Origin: Aphrocallistes beatrix
Taxonomy: Eukaryota > Porifera > Hexactinellida > Sceptrulophora > Aphrocallistidae
Assembly (NCBI GenBank): GCA_963281255.1
Contig: OY725488.1
Coordinates: 3,495,925-3,559,924, forward strand
Direction of reading: 5' to 3'
Length of the DNA: 64,000 nt
Position numbers and translations under genes: made by a program. The first letter of the stretch is position 1, and every line of letters begins with the position of its first letter. The notes beneath the pieces are model-generated. The model saw only the letters and a list, made by a program, of their open reading frames with translations. It did no database searches and had not been told where the DNA came from. Positions 22,888 to 34,640 of this stretch are shown here, one piece after another.

Positions 22888-23650
22888 ATGGATCTGGAAA
22901 ATCATATATTTAAAGTAATTTGGAAAGATCAATATTTCTTTATCATGCATAGAAAAATGTCAATATGCTTATTATGTCCAATGTGTGTTGCTGTTGTCAA
23001 AGAATGCAACTTAAAACGACACTACCTGACGAAACATTCTGAGAAATTCAATTCTCTTATTGGTGATGCACGGAAGAATAAGATAGAATCTTTGCGATGG
23101 TTATTGACTGAGCAACAAGGTACTTTCATAAAAGATAGAACAGATTCTGATAATAATACAAGTCGCTGTTAGTGAACTTATTGGAAAAAGAATTGTGCCG
23201 TTCACTGATAGCGAATTTGTCAAGAGGATTGCCTCTTGACTGTAGTAGATATTGTATGTCCGGAGAAAAGAGATCTTTTTGCTGACATCAGTCTTTCTGC
23301 GCGAACTGTTACTAGCCGAATTGAAGGCTTAGCTTCAGATATTAAGCTATCATTACAAAACGGCACTGCAATTTTATCTCTTTGCCATTGCACTAGATGA
23401 GATTACCGACTTCACTGATACTGCCCAAGTTGCTGTGTTTGAAAGAGGAATCAATGCAAATTTTGATATTACTAAAAAATCTCGTCTCACTGAAGGATAC
23501 TACTACTGGTGTCAATATATTTGAAGCAATCAAACATGTCATAGATGTCTTAGGCTTAAGGCTAAATAATATTTGTGAGGTAACGACAGATGGTGCTCCA
23601 GTTATGATCTGGAGATCGAACGGGACTGTTTCTCTAATTGAAAAAGAGAT
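22888..23650 (+). pseudogene. hAT transposase, N-terminal and central part, broken
   Basis: Begins with a BED-type zinc finger as found in Charlie/ZBED/GTF2IRD2-type proteins: CLLCPMCVAVVKECNLKRHY followed by TKH, giving Cys-x2-Cys and His-x4-His ligands. Later, in other frames, it shows the catalytic-core segments DEITDFTDTAQVAVF (first Asp region), SLKDTTTGVNIFEAIK and VTTDGAPVM (second Asp region). Several frameshifts and stops separate them. Domain order and motifs are typical of hAT transposases in the Charlie branch. The gene is cut at about 23650 by an inverted R-B fragment and resumes near 27770. Confidence 0.82.
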
Positions 23651-25012
23651 GTATATGATTCATTGATAATAATTGCACTACATCCTATGGAATGTTAAGT
23701 TATATATTTTTGCCATGTGATGGCGTAGCAATATACGAAAATCCTAAGTTTGAATCTAAAAGCCATATATTTTCATTCTATCTTGCTAATATACTTTTTG
23801 GAAGCGCTTTATTCATTCTAAACTGATGGGTTATACTTATACATCGTAGTGCAGGCATAGGCGTATAATATGGGGGAGGCGAGGGGGGCGCCTCCCCCCA
23901 TATTTTCAAACTGGGGGCGGTACATAGGACCGCCCCCCCACCCACTTTTTGGAGCTATGAGACCCAATTTTGTAGTCATTATATTCAGGTTAGGATTCAT
24001 CTAGCAATCAAGCAAAATCCAATTAATAGAAACTAAATTGTGTGAATCGCTATTGATTTACTAAAAACTAAGAATTCAATGGTTACTAATTGCAATCTAA
24101 TTCATGAAAACTTTTCAAGGTGTTTGTTATTTAATAACCTCGATTAAATTTAGCAACATGTGATTCTCTCTGTTTTCATAAACAGTGTGTGACTTTGAGT
24201 ATATAAATTCACCATTTGTTTTTGAACATAATGAAATTACGTATATAATGTCCAAAAAGATAGCCCGAGAAGAACTGACAGATATCATCCTGTACGTAAA
24301 GAAAACCCCTATGACTTCGTATGTAGCTGAACCAACCACTTCATTTTTAGAGCCGACTGTGCTAATAGAATTGCCTATTCCAGAAAGACAGTCGATCCAA
24401 GAATTACCAAACCCCATGCCAAAGGCTGAAAGCGGTCATTCGATTCAGAAGGCTTGGTTTGAGGAGTTTTCCTCTCTTCCAGCTAAAACATGCGCAAAAT
24501 TCGAAGTCATTATATTGTATTAGCTGCCTTTGGACATTCGAGCAACGTCGCCTAAAACCTGCTTATATGGTTATGTATACGCAAACTTCCTTTCCATGGA
24601 AAGAGCATGTTTCAGGCTGGAGTAATTTCAAGAAGGGTCGTGATGGTATCCGGAAGCATAATGAAAGCGGTATTCAGCGCAATGCTGAATTTGCTTTAAA
24701 CCTCGCCAGGAATGCTGGAAAACATAAAGTTTTATTGGACGCATGGGCGAATGGTGAATTTGATCTCAACACAATGGGACTTAGAGCTATATTCAAAAGT
24801 ATCAGGTTGTGCGGACATCACGGTCTGCCTCTACGCGGGCATCGTGATGAATTCAAAACTTCCAACCTTAACTGCATAGTTAATTTTGGTTGGGAAATTC
24901 AATATAATGGTCGATCAGTATCAGACGACTGAGATTAAAATGAAATACCTTTCTCCAGGAATCCAGAATGAAGTACTGAAATCACTTGGACATTCTTTAG
25001 AAAGGAACTTAA

Positions 25013-27214
25013 GGATACCGCCCGTGAAAAATCCATTGGTTTGGCTTACAGCATATATCAAGAATAGAGATATATAAGATGTTAAGCGTGTGCAGGTAGT
25101 GCAATTAGAAAATATTGAGACATGCCAAACAGTTTTTGGTTCGCATTTCAAGTTTTTGAGTTACAACGTCTCAAAGTCGGTTTTTTCCGTTTTTCCCTAG
25201 CACATCTTAATGGTAAGTCCTCCTCCACTCTGTGATTTTTTTGAAACACATGTTTGGATTAAATGCTTCGAAAATTTATTCATATATAGTCTATAAAATT
25301 TGCAATCGAATAGAACCAAAAGAAAGGTAAAATAACCAAAATTGTTAATTTTACAGGGGTTTGAAAAAAATTGTCAAAAAACGGCGAAAAAAGCCAGATT
25401 TTCTTTGGAAATCAGTAATAAAATCACAAATTTATAAGATATCGAAAATCGAGTGGTCCTACGCTCATCGCCTAATGATATGGAGCAACTCCTGAAATTT
25501 TTAAACCTATATCTCAAAGCAATTTTGAGTTAAAATTTTTGAAAGACGGTCAATTTTGGAATTTTAAAGTCCCGAGATATAGGGATTTGAAGTTTTGATG
25601 TTAAGAAAGATGTAAAATGAGCTATTAACGATAAATAAAAGCATCCATGGTCATTAAATCGCATGTATACTAAGGAATTAGATGTATTCCAACAGATTTT
25701 GTTGAAAATAGCAAAATTATACTACAAAGTATAATTCATCGGTTTCAAATGAATAAAGAGCTTCTAAAAAGTATATTAGGAAGTTAGAGCGAGAGTCTAC
25801 GATTTTTAGTTTTCAAGTTGGGTTTTCGAAAAATGCTACGTCATCACGTGATAAAAATTTAAAACTTAGCATTCCATTCCATGTAGTACACCTATTATTA
25901 AAGAATCAGATATATCCTGTCTTGAAAAGTATACTAGGAATTGAGAGCTAAGAATTTAGGTGTATAGTTCCGGAGATATGGAGGAATCTGTTTTTGGATC
26001 ATGAATGGGGGCTTTGATCGAATATTGGAGATAATTGCTTTGAACATCCAAAATAATCATGATGAGTGCTTCAAAATTTCTGTATACATTGCTAGTGACT
26101 ATCTTTGTTTTTTGAGTATAATAGCTACTTTTGGGAACTTATTTCATGACAAGATTCGCCATTTTCAAATATATTCAAAGTTCTCCATAGAATTTGTATT
26201 ACAATAAAATCGATGATTAGTCAAGAAATATTTACTTTTTGACAAAAAGATGTTTGAGGAACCTATATCTAAGTTGACTAATTCATGAATTAATGAATTA
26301 TTCGAATAATTCGAATAATTCATAATTCATCGAGCCAAAGAAGAATTATTCAAAATTTAAAGTTTTTTACAAGGGAATATCATAAATTATATGAATGAGT
26401 TTTCCAAACAATTCATAATTCAGGATTCTGAACTTTCGAACAATTCATAATTCCTGAATTATGAATTATTCGAATAGATCATATTTCAGGAATTTTGAAT
26501 TATTCGAATTTTTCAATAATTCATGAATTAGTAAACCTAGCATTTTGGTTGACTAATTCATGCTTGAATTATGAATTATTCGAATAATTCATAATTCTTT
26601 GCCATTTTTTAATGAATTAGTCAACTTAGACCTATATATTATAATATATATCCTTTCATTCAAGATTATAATAGATTATGTATCTTCAATAGTTTTAAGC
26701 ATTGACATCGAGCACTTTCGGGGCCATAGAGAGGTTTGAGGTCCGAACTTTACGTACAATATATTATAACTTACGAACTAATGGTCGGACCTGAACAAAT
26801 TTTTTTTAACTGTTCAGAATTCTTTTCTATACACAATAGCTAATATCACAAAGGTCATTTCCCGAGCATTTTAGAAATGAAGACCCTCATAAAGATATTT
26901 TTGATTGGATTTTAAGTGCCTATTTTTCTAAATTCATCTGTTTTATAATATTTAAAGGAGCAAAACCATTTTGAGGTTCATATAATTGAAAAAATATCAG
27001 ATGAAATAATTGATGAATGCGCCGCAAAACCACGAATAACTTTCCGATTTTTAGTACGACTGAGCTTTAGGTGCTCAGTTCTAGAATATCAAAATAAATA
27101 CCGTCCAACAAGTACGACTAGATGGTAGACTACTCAATAATCCGTTGGAAATTAGCAATAAAAAATTTCACAATTTTTTAAAATGTCAGGCGATGTTTTT
27201 CGAGGGTGGTATCC
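25013..27214 (+). mobile_element. R-B complete copy inside the TTF-hAT gene
   Basis: GGATACCGCCCGTG at the left, GAGGGTGGTATCC at the right, TTAA at 25009-25012 and 27215-27218. Removing the nested 361-bp MITE and its 8-bp duplication leaves about 1.83 kb. There is no ORF. Confidence 0.88.
26269..26629. mobile_element. palindromic MITE with 8-bp target duplication, copy 1
   Basis: Ends CTAAGTTGACTAATTCAT and its inverse, flanked by perfect ACCTATAT (26261-26268 and 26630-26637). The interior is made of repeated GAATTATTCGAATAATTC palindromes. The sister copy, 185 bp, is at 55364-55548. Confidence 0.88.
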
Positions 27215-27769
27215 TTAATTAATTGGATACAGACTGAATCTGTTGGGTTCAATAAAGAACCAGTATTTTATAATTATTTTGGACGAAACCATTGACATCA
27301 ACCGAAAGGAGCAAGTTTCATTTTGTATTCGCTTTTGTAATGCTGACATGCAAATTGAAGTTTTCCTTGGTTCCACCTCACCAGCCGTACCAATGCTGAT
27401 AGCCTGCTCTACCTGGTAAAAACTCATTGCTGAGTTTTCATCATTGCTGAGTTTTCAAGCGAGGTCATTCCATGGGTAAACATATTAATTCTAACCCTAA
27501 CCGCCGATGGCCAGAGTAAAGAAAATGCCGAGGCGCTGTACGAAAGTGTAAAGTTGTAACAATCCAGGAGCTACGCTTGGACCTGCCACAATTGCCTAGA
27601 GCAAACCGCATTGCTCGCTCTTGTGGAACTAACATCTCTTATAGCTCTACTTTCATCGTATGCTGTAAGCCAAATCATATGGTTTTTCGCTGGTGTTATC
27701 CTTAAATATTCTCAATTTGAAACTGCAAGTAAATAATCAATTGCTCAATGTTCTTTATAATCATATTAT

Positions 27770-28318
27770 GCCTTTGATATGAAGTTGCAATTATGGGAAT
27801 TTCAAATGAAAGAGAGAAATTTTGCTCATTTTCCTAATCTCCGCGCGCACATCAACCAATTGAGAGCTCATGTTATGTGGATTTATATCTGAACTTAAAC
27901 AGCAATTTGTCTGCCGATTTGCAGTTATTAATAAGCATCTTAAGAAATTTAGTTACTTCGCTAAATATTTGATGTTGTCATTAATGATGCCCCAGAATAG
28001 TTACAAATGGAACTGATCGAACTTCAAAGTTCGAGTGATGTCATTTTACTAGAATTTTACCAAAGTATTTACCCCATTAGCAATTTCCAAAACTTTGGAA
28101 TCTGCTAAGGAATTTGCATTAATTTTTGGAAGTACTTATGTTTGTGAACAGCTCTTTTCAAGAATGAAATATACCAAGATCGAAGAAGAGTTGAGAACAC
28201 GTTTAAATGATGGACATTTAGATGTCGTACTACGATTGTCAGTTTCAAGCCTGAAGCCAGATATAGAAAAATTATCTAAAGAAGTGCATCATCACCCATC
28301 ACATAAAAATTTACTATG
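27770..28318 (+). pseudogene. hAT transposase, C-terminal dimerisation part (continuation)
   Basis: Continuation of the gene begun at 22888. The weak central part (FPNLRAH, then INDAPE..LQMELIELQ) is in changing frames. The best part is at 28095-28318: FALIFGSTYVCEQLFSRMKY, followed by RTRLNDGHLDVVLRLSVSSL and KPDIEKLS. This is the C-terminal hAT dimerisation region (hATC), with the conserved FGSTYVCEQLFS block. The 3' end of the element is not seen because R-A begins at 28322. Confidence 0.85.
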
Positions 28319-28321
28319 TAT

Positions 28322-28626
28322 CAAGCGCGCTTCGATTGCTTGCGCTGTAAGGCGTGCGGATACTTTGTGCCCGCCGGAGGCGCCCTTTGGGTGCTGGAAT
28401 CACGTTGATTAATTATAAGGAAGATGACATCTCTAAATACGTCTGTCCTACTGTTATAATCGATGTCGCACGAAAAATTACCAAATTTTTCAATTTTTAA
28501 AATTTTGATGCGTAATCATGACGTCATAACAGAGTGATGAGTTATCATTTTTTGATGATAGTTGTATCACATCTGATATATACTAATATACAAATTCTAT
28601 TACAATTTCAGCCTTCTATCACTTAA
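28322..28626 (+). mobile_element. R-A copy, 3'-truncated
   Basis: Head CAAGCGCGCTTCGATTGC through TGACGTCA up to CAGCCTTCTATCACTTAAAA, where R-B sequence takes over at 28627. Confidence 0.82.
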
Positions 28627-31483
28627 AAAGAATGTAAAATGAGTTATTAATAATGAACAAAAGCATTCACAGACATTTATTCGCATTTTTACTGCTAATT
28701 TAGGTATATTCCAACCAAATATTTTAAAAAAATAGCAAGAGTACCCTGAAAATCCACAAATTTCCTTGAGGCCCCTAACCCCGAATATTTGGGGTAATAG
28801 TAAATAATAATTCATATTCCTGGAACTACGAAGTACGTGTATAATCTATCAGTTTAGAATGAACAAAGAGATTCCAAAAAGTAGTATATTAGGAAGTTAG
28901 AGCAAAAGTCTGCGACTTTTAGTTTCCAAGTTAAGATTTTCGAAAAATGCCACAACATCATATGACAAAGATCTAAAACTTACATCCCATAGGATGCAGT
29001 ACAATTATATCAATGAATCATATATGTGCCCTCATAAAAAGTATATTAGGAAGTGAGAACTAAGAATTTGGGCTTATATTTACAGAGATAGAGAGATATC
29101 TCTTTTTGGACCCTAAAATGAGGGGTTTTGACCGAATCTGCGAGGTCCAAGGCCAGAACTTTCAAAATAATTATCAAAAGTTCTCAAATTTTTCTGTACA
29201 CATTATTAACGACAATTGTATTCATTATTTATCCTAATAGCCACATTTGAAAACATATTTAATGATTAGATTCGCCATTTTCTAATATATTCTAAGTTCA
29301 CCATAGAATTTGTTTTACAATTAAATCAATGATAAGTCGAGAATTATTTATTATTTGACAAAGGAATGTTTGAGGAACCTATATATTTTCGCATATATCC
29401 TTTTATTTAAGGATACCGCCCTCGAAAAACCTTGCCTGGCATAAAAAAAAACGGCAAAATTTTTATTGCTAATTTCATTGCATTAATGAACGTTCGGATA
29501 TATCGCTTACTATAGGTAAAGTTCGGGCATAATCTCTCTCTATGGTCCCGAAAGAGGCCGATGTGATATCTTAAAAACCATTGAAGATATATAATCTATA
29601 GGTTCCTTGTACATTCCTTTGTCGAAAAATAAATAATTCTCGAATTATTATTGATTTAATTGTAATACAAATTCTATGGAGAACTTTGAATATATTAGAA
29701 AATGGCGAATCTAACATTAAATGTGTATCCAAATGTGGCTATTATGCTAAATGATGAATACAATTGTCGTTAATAATGGGTACAGAAAAATTGGAGAACT
29801 TTAGAAAATTATTTTGAAAGTTCTGGCCTTGGACCTCGCAGATTCAGTCAAAACCCCCCATTTAGGGTCCAAAAAGTGATATCTCTCTATCTCTGTAAAT
29901 ATAAGTCCAAATTCTTAGTTCTCACTTCCTAATAGACTTTTTATGAGTGTACATATATGATTCTTTGATAATAATTGCACTACACCCTATGGAATGTTAA
30001 GTTTTAGTTTTTGTCATATCCTAACTTGGAAACTAAAAGTCGTAGACTTTCCCTCTAATTTCCTAATGTACTTTTCGGAAGCTCTTTAACCATTCTAAAC
30101 TGATAGATTATACTTCGTCGTGCTAGGAATATGAATTATTATTCACAATTATCCCAAAACATTCAAGGTTATGGGCCTCAAGGAATTTGAGATTTTCAGG
30201 GTACTCTTTCTATTTTTATTAAATATTTGGTTCAAATATACCTAAATCAGCAGTATAAATGAGAATAAATGTCTGTGAATGCTTTTGTTCACTATTAACA
30301 ACTCATCCTACATTCTTCTTAATATCTATACTTAAAATCTCTATATCACTGGACTTTAATATTTCAAAATTGACCGTCTTTACAGAATTTTAACTCAAAA
30401 TTGGTTTGAGATAGAGGTTTGAAAATTTCAAGAGTTGTTCCATATTATTAGGCGATGAACGTAGCACCACTTTATTTTCGATATCGTATAACTTGGTGAT
30501 TTTATTCCTGATTTCCCAAAAAAAAGACATTTTTCGCAGTTTTTTGGCCCTTTTTTTCGGACACCGATAAAAAATACAATTTTTGTCATTTTAACTTTCT
30601 TTTGGTCCTATGAAGTGGCAAATATGGTAGACTATCAATTATTCGATGTGGAAGCATTTGATTCCTTAGTATGTCCTAAACAATTCATTGAGTGCCCGAA
30701 TTTCTACCATTAAGATGTGCTTGCGAAAAACGAAAAAGACAGACCTTGAGACACTGTATTTCAAAAACTAGAATTGAGAATAAATAACGGTTTGGAATGT
30801 GCAAGTATTTCTTGATGGAGATACCTCCCCACGCTTAACATCTCTTATAGCTCTACTTTCATCGTATGCTGTAAGCCAAATCATATGTTTTCCCGAGGGC
30901 GGTATCCTTAAGAATATAATAGATTAAATATCTTCGATTGTTTTTAAGATATGACATCAGCCACTTTCGGGACCATAGAGAGATATTATGCCCGAACTTT
31001 ACCTAGAATAAGCGATATCTCAAGAACAAATTGTCGGATCCGAACAAATTTTTTTTTGAAACGATCAAAATTTATTTCTGATCAAGTGATCGCTAAATAT
31101 CTGATATCAAACAGGCGATTTTCCGAGCATTATATAAATGAAATCCCTTATAGAGCTATTTTGTTTGAATTTTATTTGGCCATTCTCCTAAATCTTTGTG
31201 TTATATAATCTCCAAAGGTGCCAAAACAATGTTAAGGTCCATATCAATAAAAAATTATCAAATACTAAGTTAAAAACTAATTAGTAAATGAGTCAAAAAC
31301 CTCCAATAATTTTTAAATTTTTAGTAACTCTAAACTTTAGGAAGTTAACTCATAAAAATCATAATCAATACCGTTCAACTAGTGCTATCAGATGGTAGAC
31401 CGCTCACTAATACAATGAAATTAGCAGTATCAAATTTTGCCGGTTTTCTTTACGCCAGGCATAGTTTTTCGAGGGCGGTATCC
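28627..31483 (+). mobile_element. R-B partial copy hosting another R-B
   Basis: Begins mid-element (AGAATGTAAAATGAGTTATT) and ends with GAGGGCGGTATCC plus TTAA at 31484-31487. It is interrupted at 29411-30907 by an inverted R-B. The left third is missing. Confidence 0.85.
29411..30907 (-). mobile_element. R-B inside R-B, 1497 bp
   Basis: An inverted copy with both termini and TTAA on each side (29407-29410, 30908-30911). The host R-B has a single TTAA here in its uninterrupted copies (CCTTTTATTTAAGGATATAA near 34060-34080), so the TTAA was duplicated on insertion. There is an internal deletion relative to 18982-21985. Confidence 0.88.
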
Positions 31484-31488
31484 TTAAA

Positions 31489-31634
31489 ATAGCTGAGTTA
31501 TTTATGAATTTCTAATAGTAAAAATGTGACAATGACGTCATAATTCCATGATGAGTGGACATTTTGATCTGAGCTCATAACTTAGTGGAGCCATAGCCAA
31601 AAGACTTCCACATGCCAAAAATAAGCTTATACTT
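31489..31634 (+). mobile_element. R-A 3'-half fragment
   Basis: Contains AATGACGTCATAATTCCATG and AGCCATAGCCAAAAGACT from the distal part of R-A. The head is absent, and it is cut by the palindrome starting at 31635. Confidence 0.75.
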
Positions 31635-32275
31635 GTATATTAAGGTGCTCCAAAACATTCGAAGGTTTGCATCTTTAGATGCACACTCTTCAAATAGTTT
31701 TCCTTGATCACCGAGTATTTACCATAAATTTTTTATCCAATTTGGGGATGGTTTAGTGGTTGCACAAAGTAGCCTCCCCCCATGCTAATTTATAATGGGA
31801 TATGTCCGGGTTGATGCCAAAAGTTGTAAAAGGCGTACTTCTGACATTTAAATAAACTAGTAACTTTATTTTTGTGATATTTTAGGGTGGTTACATTTTA
31901 ATAACCTAAAGTCTACCGGTTCTGAGATTTGGTGAAAACTGTTGGGACCAGCCTTCATACTTGAAATTATTAATGGTCCCAACTGTTTTCACCAATCGCT
32001 TATATAAAACCACTCTCAAATATCACAAAAATAAAGTTGCCAGTTTAATTAAATGTCAGAAGCACGCCTTTTACAACATTTGGCCTCAACCCGGACTTAT
32101 CCCACTATTAATTAGCACGAGGGGGAAACTACTTTGCGCGACCACTAAACCATCCCCAAATTGCATGAAAACTTTATGATGAATACTTGGTGATCAAGGT
32201 AAACTATTTGAAGAGTGTGCATCTAAAGATGCAAACTTTCGAATTTTTGGAGCACCTTAATATACAGTCTTTCAT
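31635..32275. mobile_element. 641-bp palindromic element
   Basis: Ends GTATATTAAGGTGCTCCAAA and inverse, with arms of about 300 bp matching to near the centre at about 31955. No certain target duplication is seen. The hypothetical ORF inside one arm is a by-product. Confidence 0.82.
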
Positions 32276-32631
32276 AATTATTGGTACTACATAGGAAATA
32301 GTTCATTTCTTTATGTATTTCTTTAACAGTGTTACAATTCACCCATAAATAGTTTAGGAAGTTATTTTACTTCATGCTCTCGCACTAAGTTGCAAATTAC
32401 CTAAATTATCCATATTTTCGAGTTTGCATCCAAAATAGAGAGAGGCGGCAACCGTTTTTTCGATGGTCTTTTTACGGCCTATTTTTATTTTATATTTCGT
32501 TTTAAAATTAACAATTCTTACTTCTTTCAATGAATTAGTAACTAAAATGACTCAAAAGGATCGTAAGGATATTATTAAGGCCAGTACTGGGTGCTTAGGT
32601 TTTCTTATTCTAGCTTATCCATTGTTTACCT
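32276..32631. other. no recognisable gene
   Basis: Unassigned AT-rich sequence. A 67-codon open frame at 32463-32666 has no supporting motif and ends inside an R-B fragment. Confidence 0.4.
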
Positions 32632-32812
32632 CTTTTAATAGCTACATTTGGGAACATATTCCATGACTAGATTCGCTATTTTCTAATATAGTCAAAGTTC
32701 TCCATAGAATTTGTATTACAACAAAATCAATGATAAGTCGAGAAATATTTACTTTTTGACAAAGAGATGTTTTGAGGAACCTGTATATTATCATATATAT
32801 CCTTTTATTTAA
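32632..32812 (+). mobile_element. R-B internal fragment
   Basis: Matches R-B from GCTACATTTGGGAACATATT to ATATATCCTTTTATTTAA. Neither end is present. Confidence 0.75.
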
Positions 32813-33009
32813 AAGTCGTTTTCACTTTATGTAACGATAACTGCATTTCTGGTATAATTAATTTTTTTAGATGTGGTAAAGAATTTGCATGCCCTACAAT
32901 CAATACCTTACCGCTATAGTGGTTGTGAAGCTGTTATAAACTAATATGACCAAGATATACAGTCAGTGGACAAAAGTATTTGAACACTATGACATTTTGC
33001 GATTATTAA

Positions 33010-34633
33010 GGATACCGCCCTCGAAAAAAAATATGATTTGCAAATTTTATCGGTGTCCAAAAAAAAGGGCCAAAAAAGTCTGTTTTTTGGGGGAAATCAT
33101 GAATAAAATCACCGAGTTAGAATATATCCAAAAAATGGTGGTCCTACGTTCATCGCCTATTGATATGAAACAACTCTTGAAATTTTCAAACTTCTATCTC
33201 AAACCAAATTTGAGAAATAATTCTGTAAAGACGGTCAATTTTGAAATTTTAAAGTCCCGAGATATAGAGATTTTAAGTTTAGGTGTTAAGAAGAATGTAA
33301 AATGAGTTATTAATAATGCACATAAGCATCCACATACATTTATTCGCATCCATACTGCTGATTTAGGTATATGAAAGCCAAATATTCACCAAAAATAGCA
33401 AAAGTACCCTGAAAATCCACAAATTTCCTTGAGGCCCCTAACTCCGAATATTTTGAGATAATTGTAGATAATATTTCATATTCCTGGCACTGCGAAGTAT
33501 AATCTATCAGTTTAGAATGAATAAAAAGCTTCCATAAAGTATATTAGGAAGTTAGAGCGAAAGTCTACGACTTTTAGTTTCGAAGTTAGGATTTTCGAAA
33601 AATGCTACGTCATCATATGACAAATATTTAGAACTTAACATTCTATAGGGTGTAGTTCAATTATTATCAAAGAATCATATATGTACACTCATAAAAAGTA
33701 TATTAGGAAGTGAGAAATAAGAATTTGGACTTGTATTTATAAAGATAGAGATATCTCGTTTTGGACCCTAAATGGGGGTTTTTAACCGAATCTGCGAGGT
33801 CCAAGGCCAGAACATTCACAATAATTATCAAAAGTTCTCCAATTTTTCTGTACATATTATTAACGGCAATTGTATTCACTATTTAGCATAATAGCTAAAT
33901 TTGGACACATATTTAATGATTAGATTCGCCATTTTCTAATAGATTCAAAGTTCTCCATAGAATTTGTATTACAATTAAATCAATGATAAGTCGAGAATTA
34001 TATATTTTTTGACAAAGGACTGGTCGAGGAACCTATATATTTTCGCATATATCCTTTTATTTAAGGATATAATATATTATATATCTACAATAGTTTTTAA
34101 GATATGACATCAGCCTCTTTCGGGACCTTAGAGGGATATTATGGCCGAACTTTACCTATAATATGCGATATCTCAAGAACAAATGGTCGGATCTGAACCA
34201 TTTTTTTTTGAAACGATTAGAATTTATTTCTGACCCAGGAATCGCTAAATATCTGAGATCAAACTTGCGATTTCCCGAGGATTATATAAATGAACTCCCT
34301 TATTGAGCTATTTTGTTTGGATTTTATTTGCCCAATCTTTTAAATCTTTGTGTTTTATAATCTCCAAAGGTGCTAAAACAATGTTAAGGTTCATATCATT
34401 AAAATAATATCAAATAAGTTAAAAAATAATTGGTAAATGAGTTAAAATCCTCTAATAATTTTTAATTTTTTATTAACGCTAAACTTTACGGGGTTATTTC
34501 GCAAAAAATAAAAGAAAATGCCGTCCAAATAGTGCTATCAGATGGTAGACCGATCAGTAATACAATGAAATTAGCAATAAAACATTTTGCTGGTTTTTTT
34601 TACGCCAGGCAAGATTTTTCGAGGGCGGTATCC
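33010..34633 (+). mobile_element. R-B copy with left-side deletion, 1624 bp
   Basis: GGATACCGCCCTCG at the left, GAGGGCGGTATCC at the right, TTAA at 33006-33009 and 34634-34637. About 0.2 kb near the left end is deleted. Confidence 0.87.
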
Positions 34634-34640
34634 TTAATAA

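Larger units (their letters stand above)
24185..27627 (+). pseudogene. hAT transposase with TTF-type zinc finger, broken by R-B
   Basis: The first block, 24185-25008, reads through the N-terminal leader (SIQKAWFEEF) and the TTF-finger region (TSFPWKEHVSGWSNFKKGRD) in several frames. After the R-B insertion (25013-27214) the gene resumes with ILDETIDINRKEQVSFCIRF, the DUF4371-like start of the catalytic core containing the first Asp. It ends with VQELRLDLPQLP-like sequence near 27560-27627. Proteins of this layout resemble ZMYM1-like hAT transposases. Multiple frameshifts, an internal deletion and the R-B insertion make it non-functional. The C-terminal dimerisation region lies in the other copy (57602-58339) but not here. 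Confidence 0.78.
23860..27628 (+). mobile_element. TTF-type hAT element, copy 1
   Basis: Starts with the GC-rich region around GCATAGGCGTATAATATGGG and GGACCGCCCCCCC, which is repeated at 56907-57010. The copies stay alike through the coding region, up to CGCATTGCTCGCTCTTGTG. R-B (25013-27214) is inserted within its gene. Confidence 0.8.
23655..27701 (-). mobile_element. R-B copy split by a hAT element (two remnants)
   Basis: 23655-23858 is the inverse of the R-B interior (TGATAATAATTGCACTACAT...). 27629-27701 is the inverse of its left end, ending GGTGTTATCC next to TTAA (27702-27705). The material between is the TTF-type hAT element and its contents. About 0.9 kb of R-B is missing, so a deletion accompanied or followed the insertion. 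Confidence 0.7.
22619..28318 (+). mobile_element. hAT (Charlie-like) element, outer layer of a five-level nest
   Basis: Begins with the hAT end CAGGGGTCGGCAAACTCCGG (22619). Its transposase is found in two blocks, 22888-23650 and about 27770-28318, separated by about 4.1 kb of later insertions. The right end is not seen because an R-A head starts at 28322. The outer boundaries beyond the TIR are inferred from the coding blocks. Confidence 0.8.

Noticed and set aside
30951..31208. 85-codon frame and similar ones in R-B (e.g. 26001-26207, 34532-34732)
   Set aside because: They come from non-coding R-B sequence and are not kept between copies.
32946..33305. 119-codon open frame on the plus strand
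   Set aside because: It is a translation across the left end and body of a non-coding R-B repeat; other R-B copies do not keep the frame.
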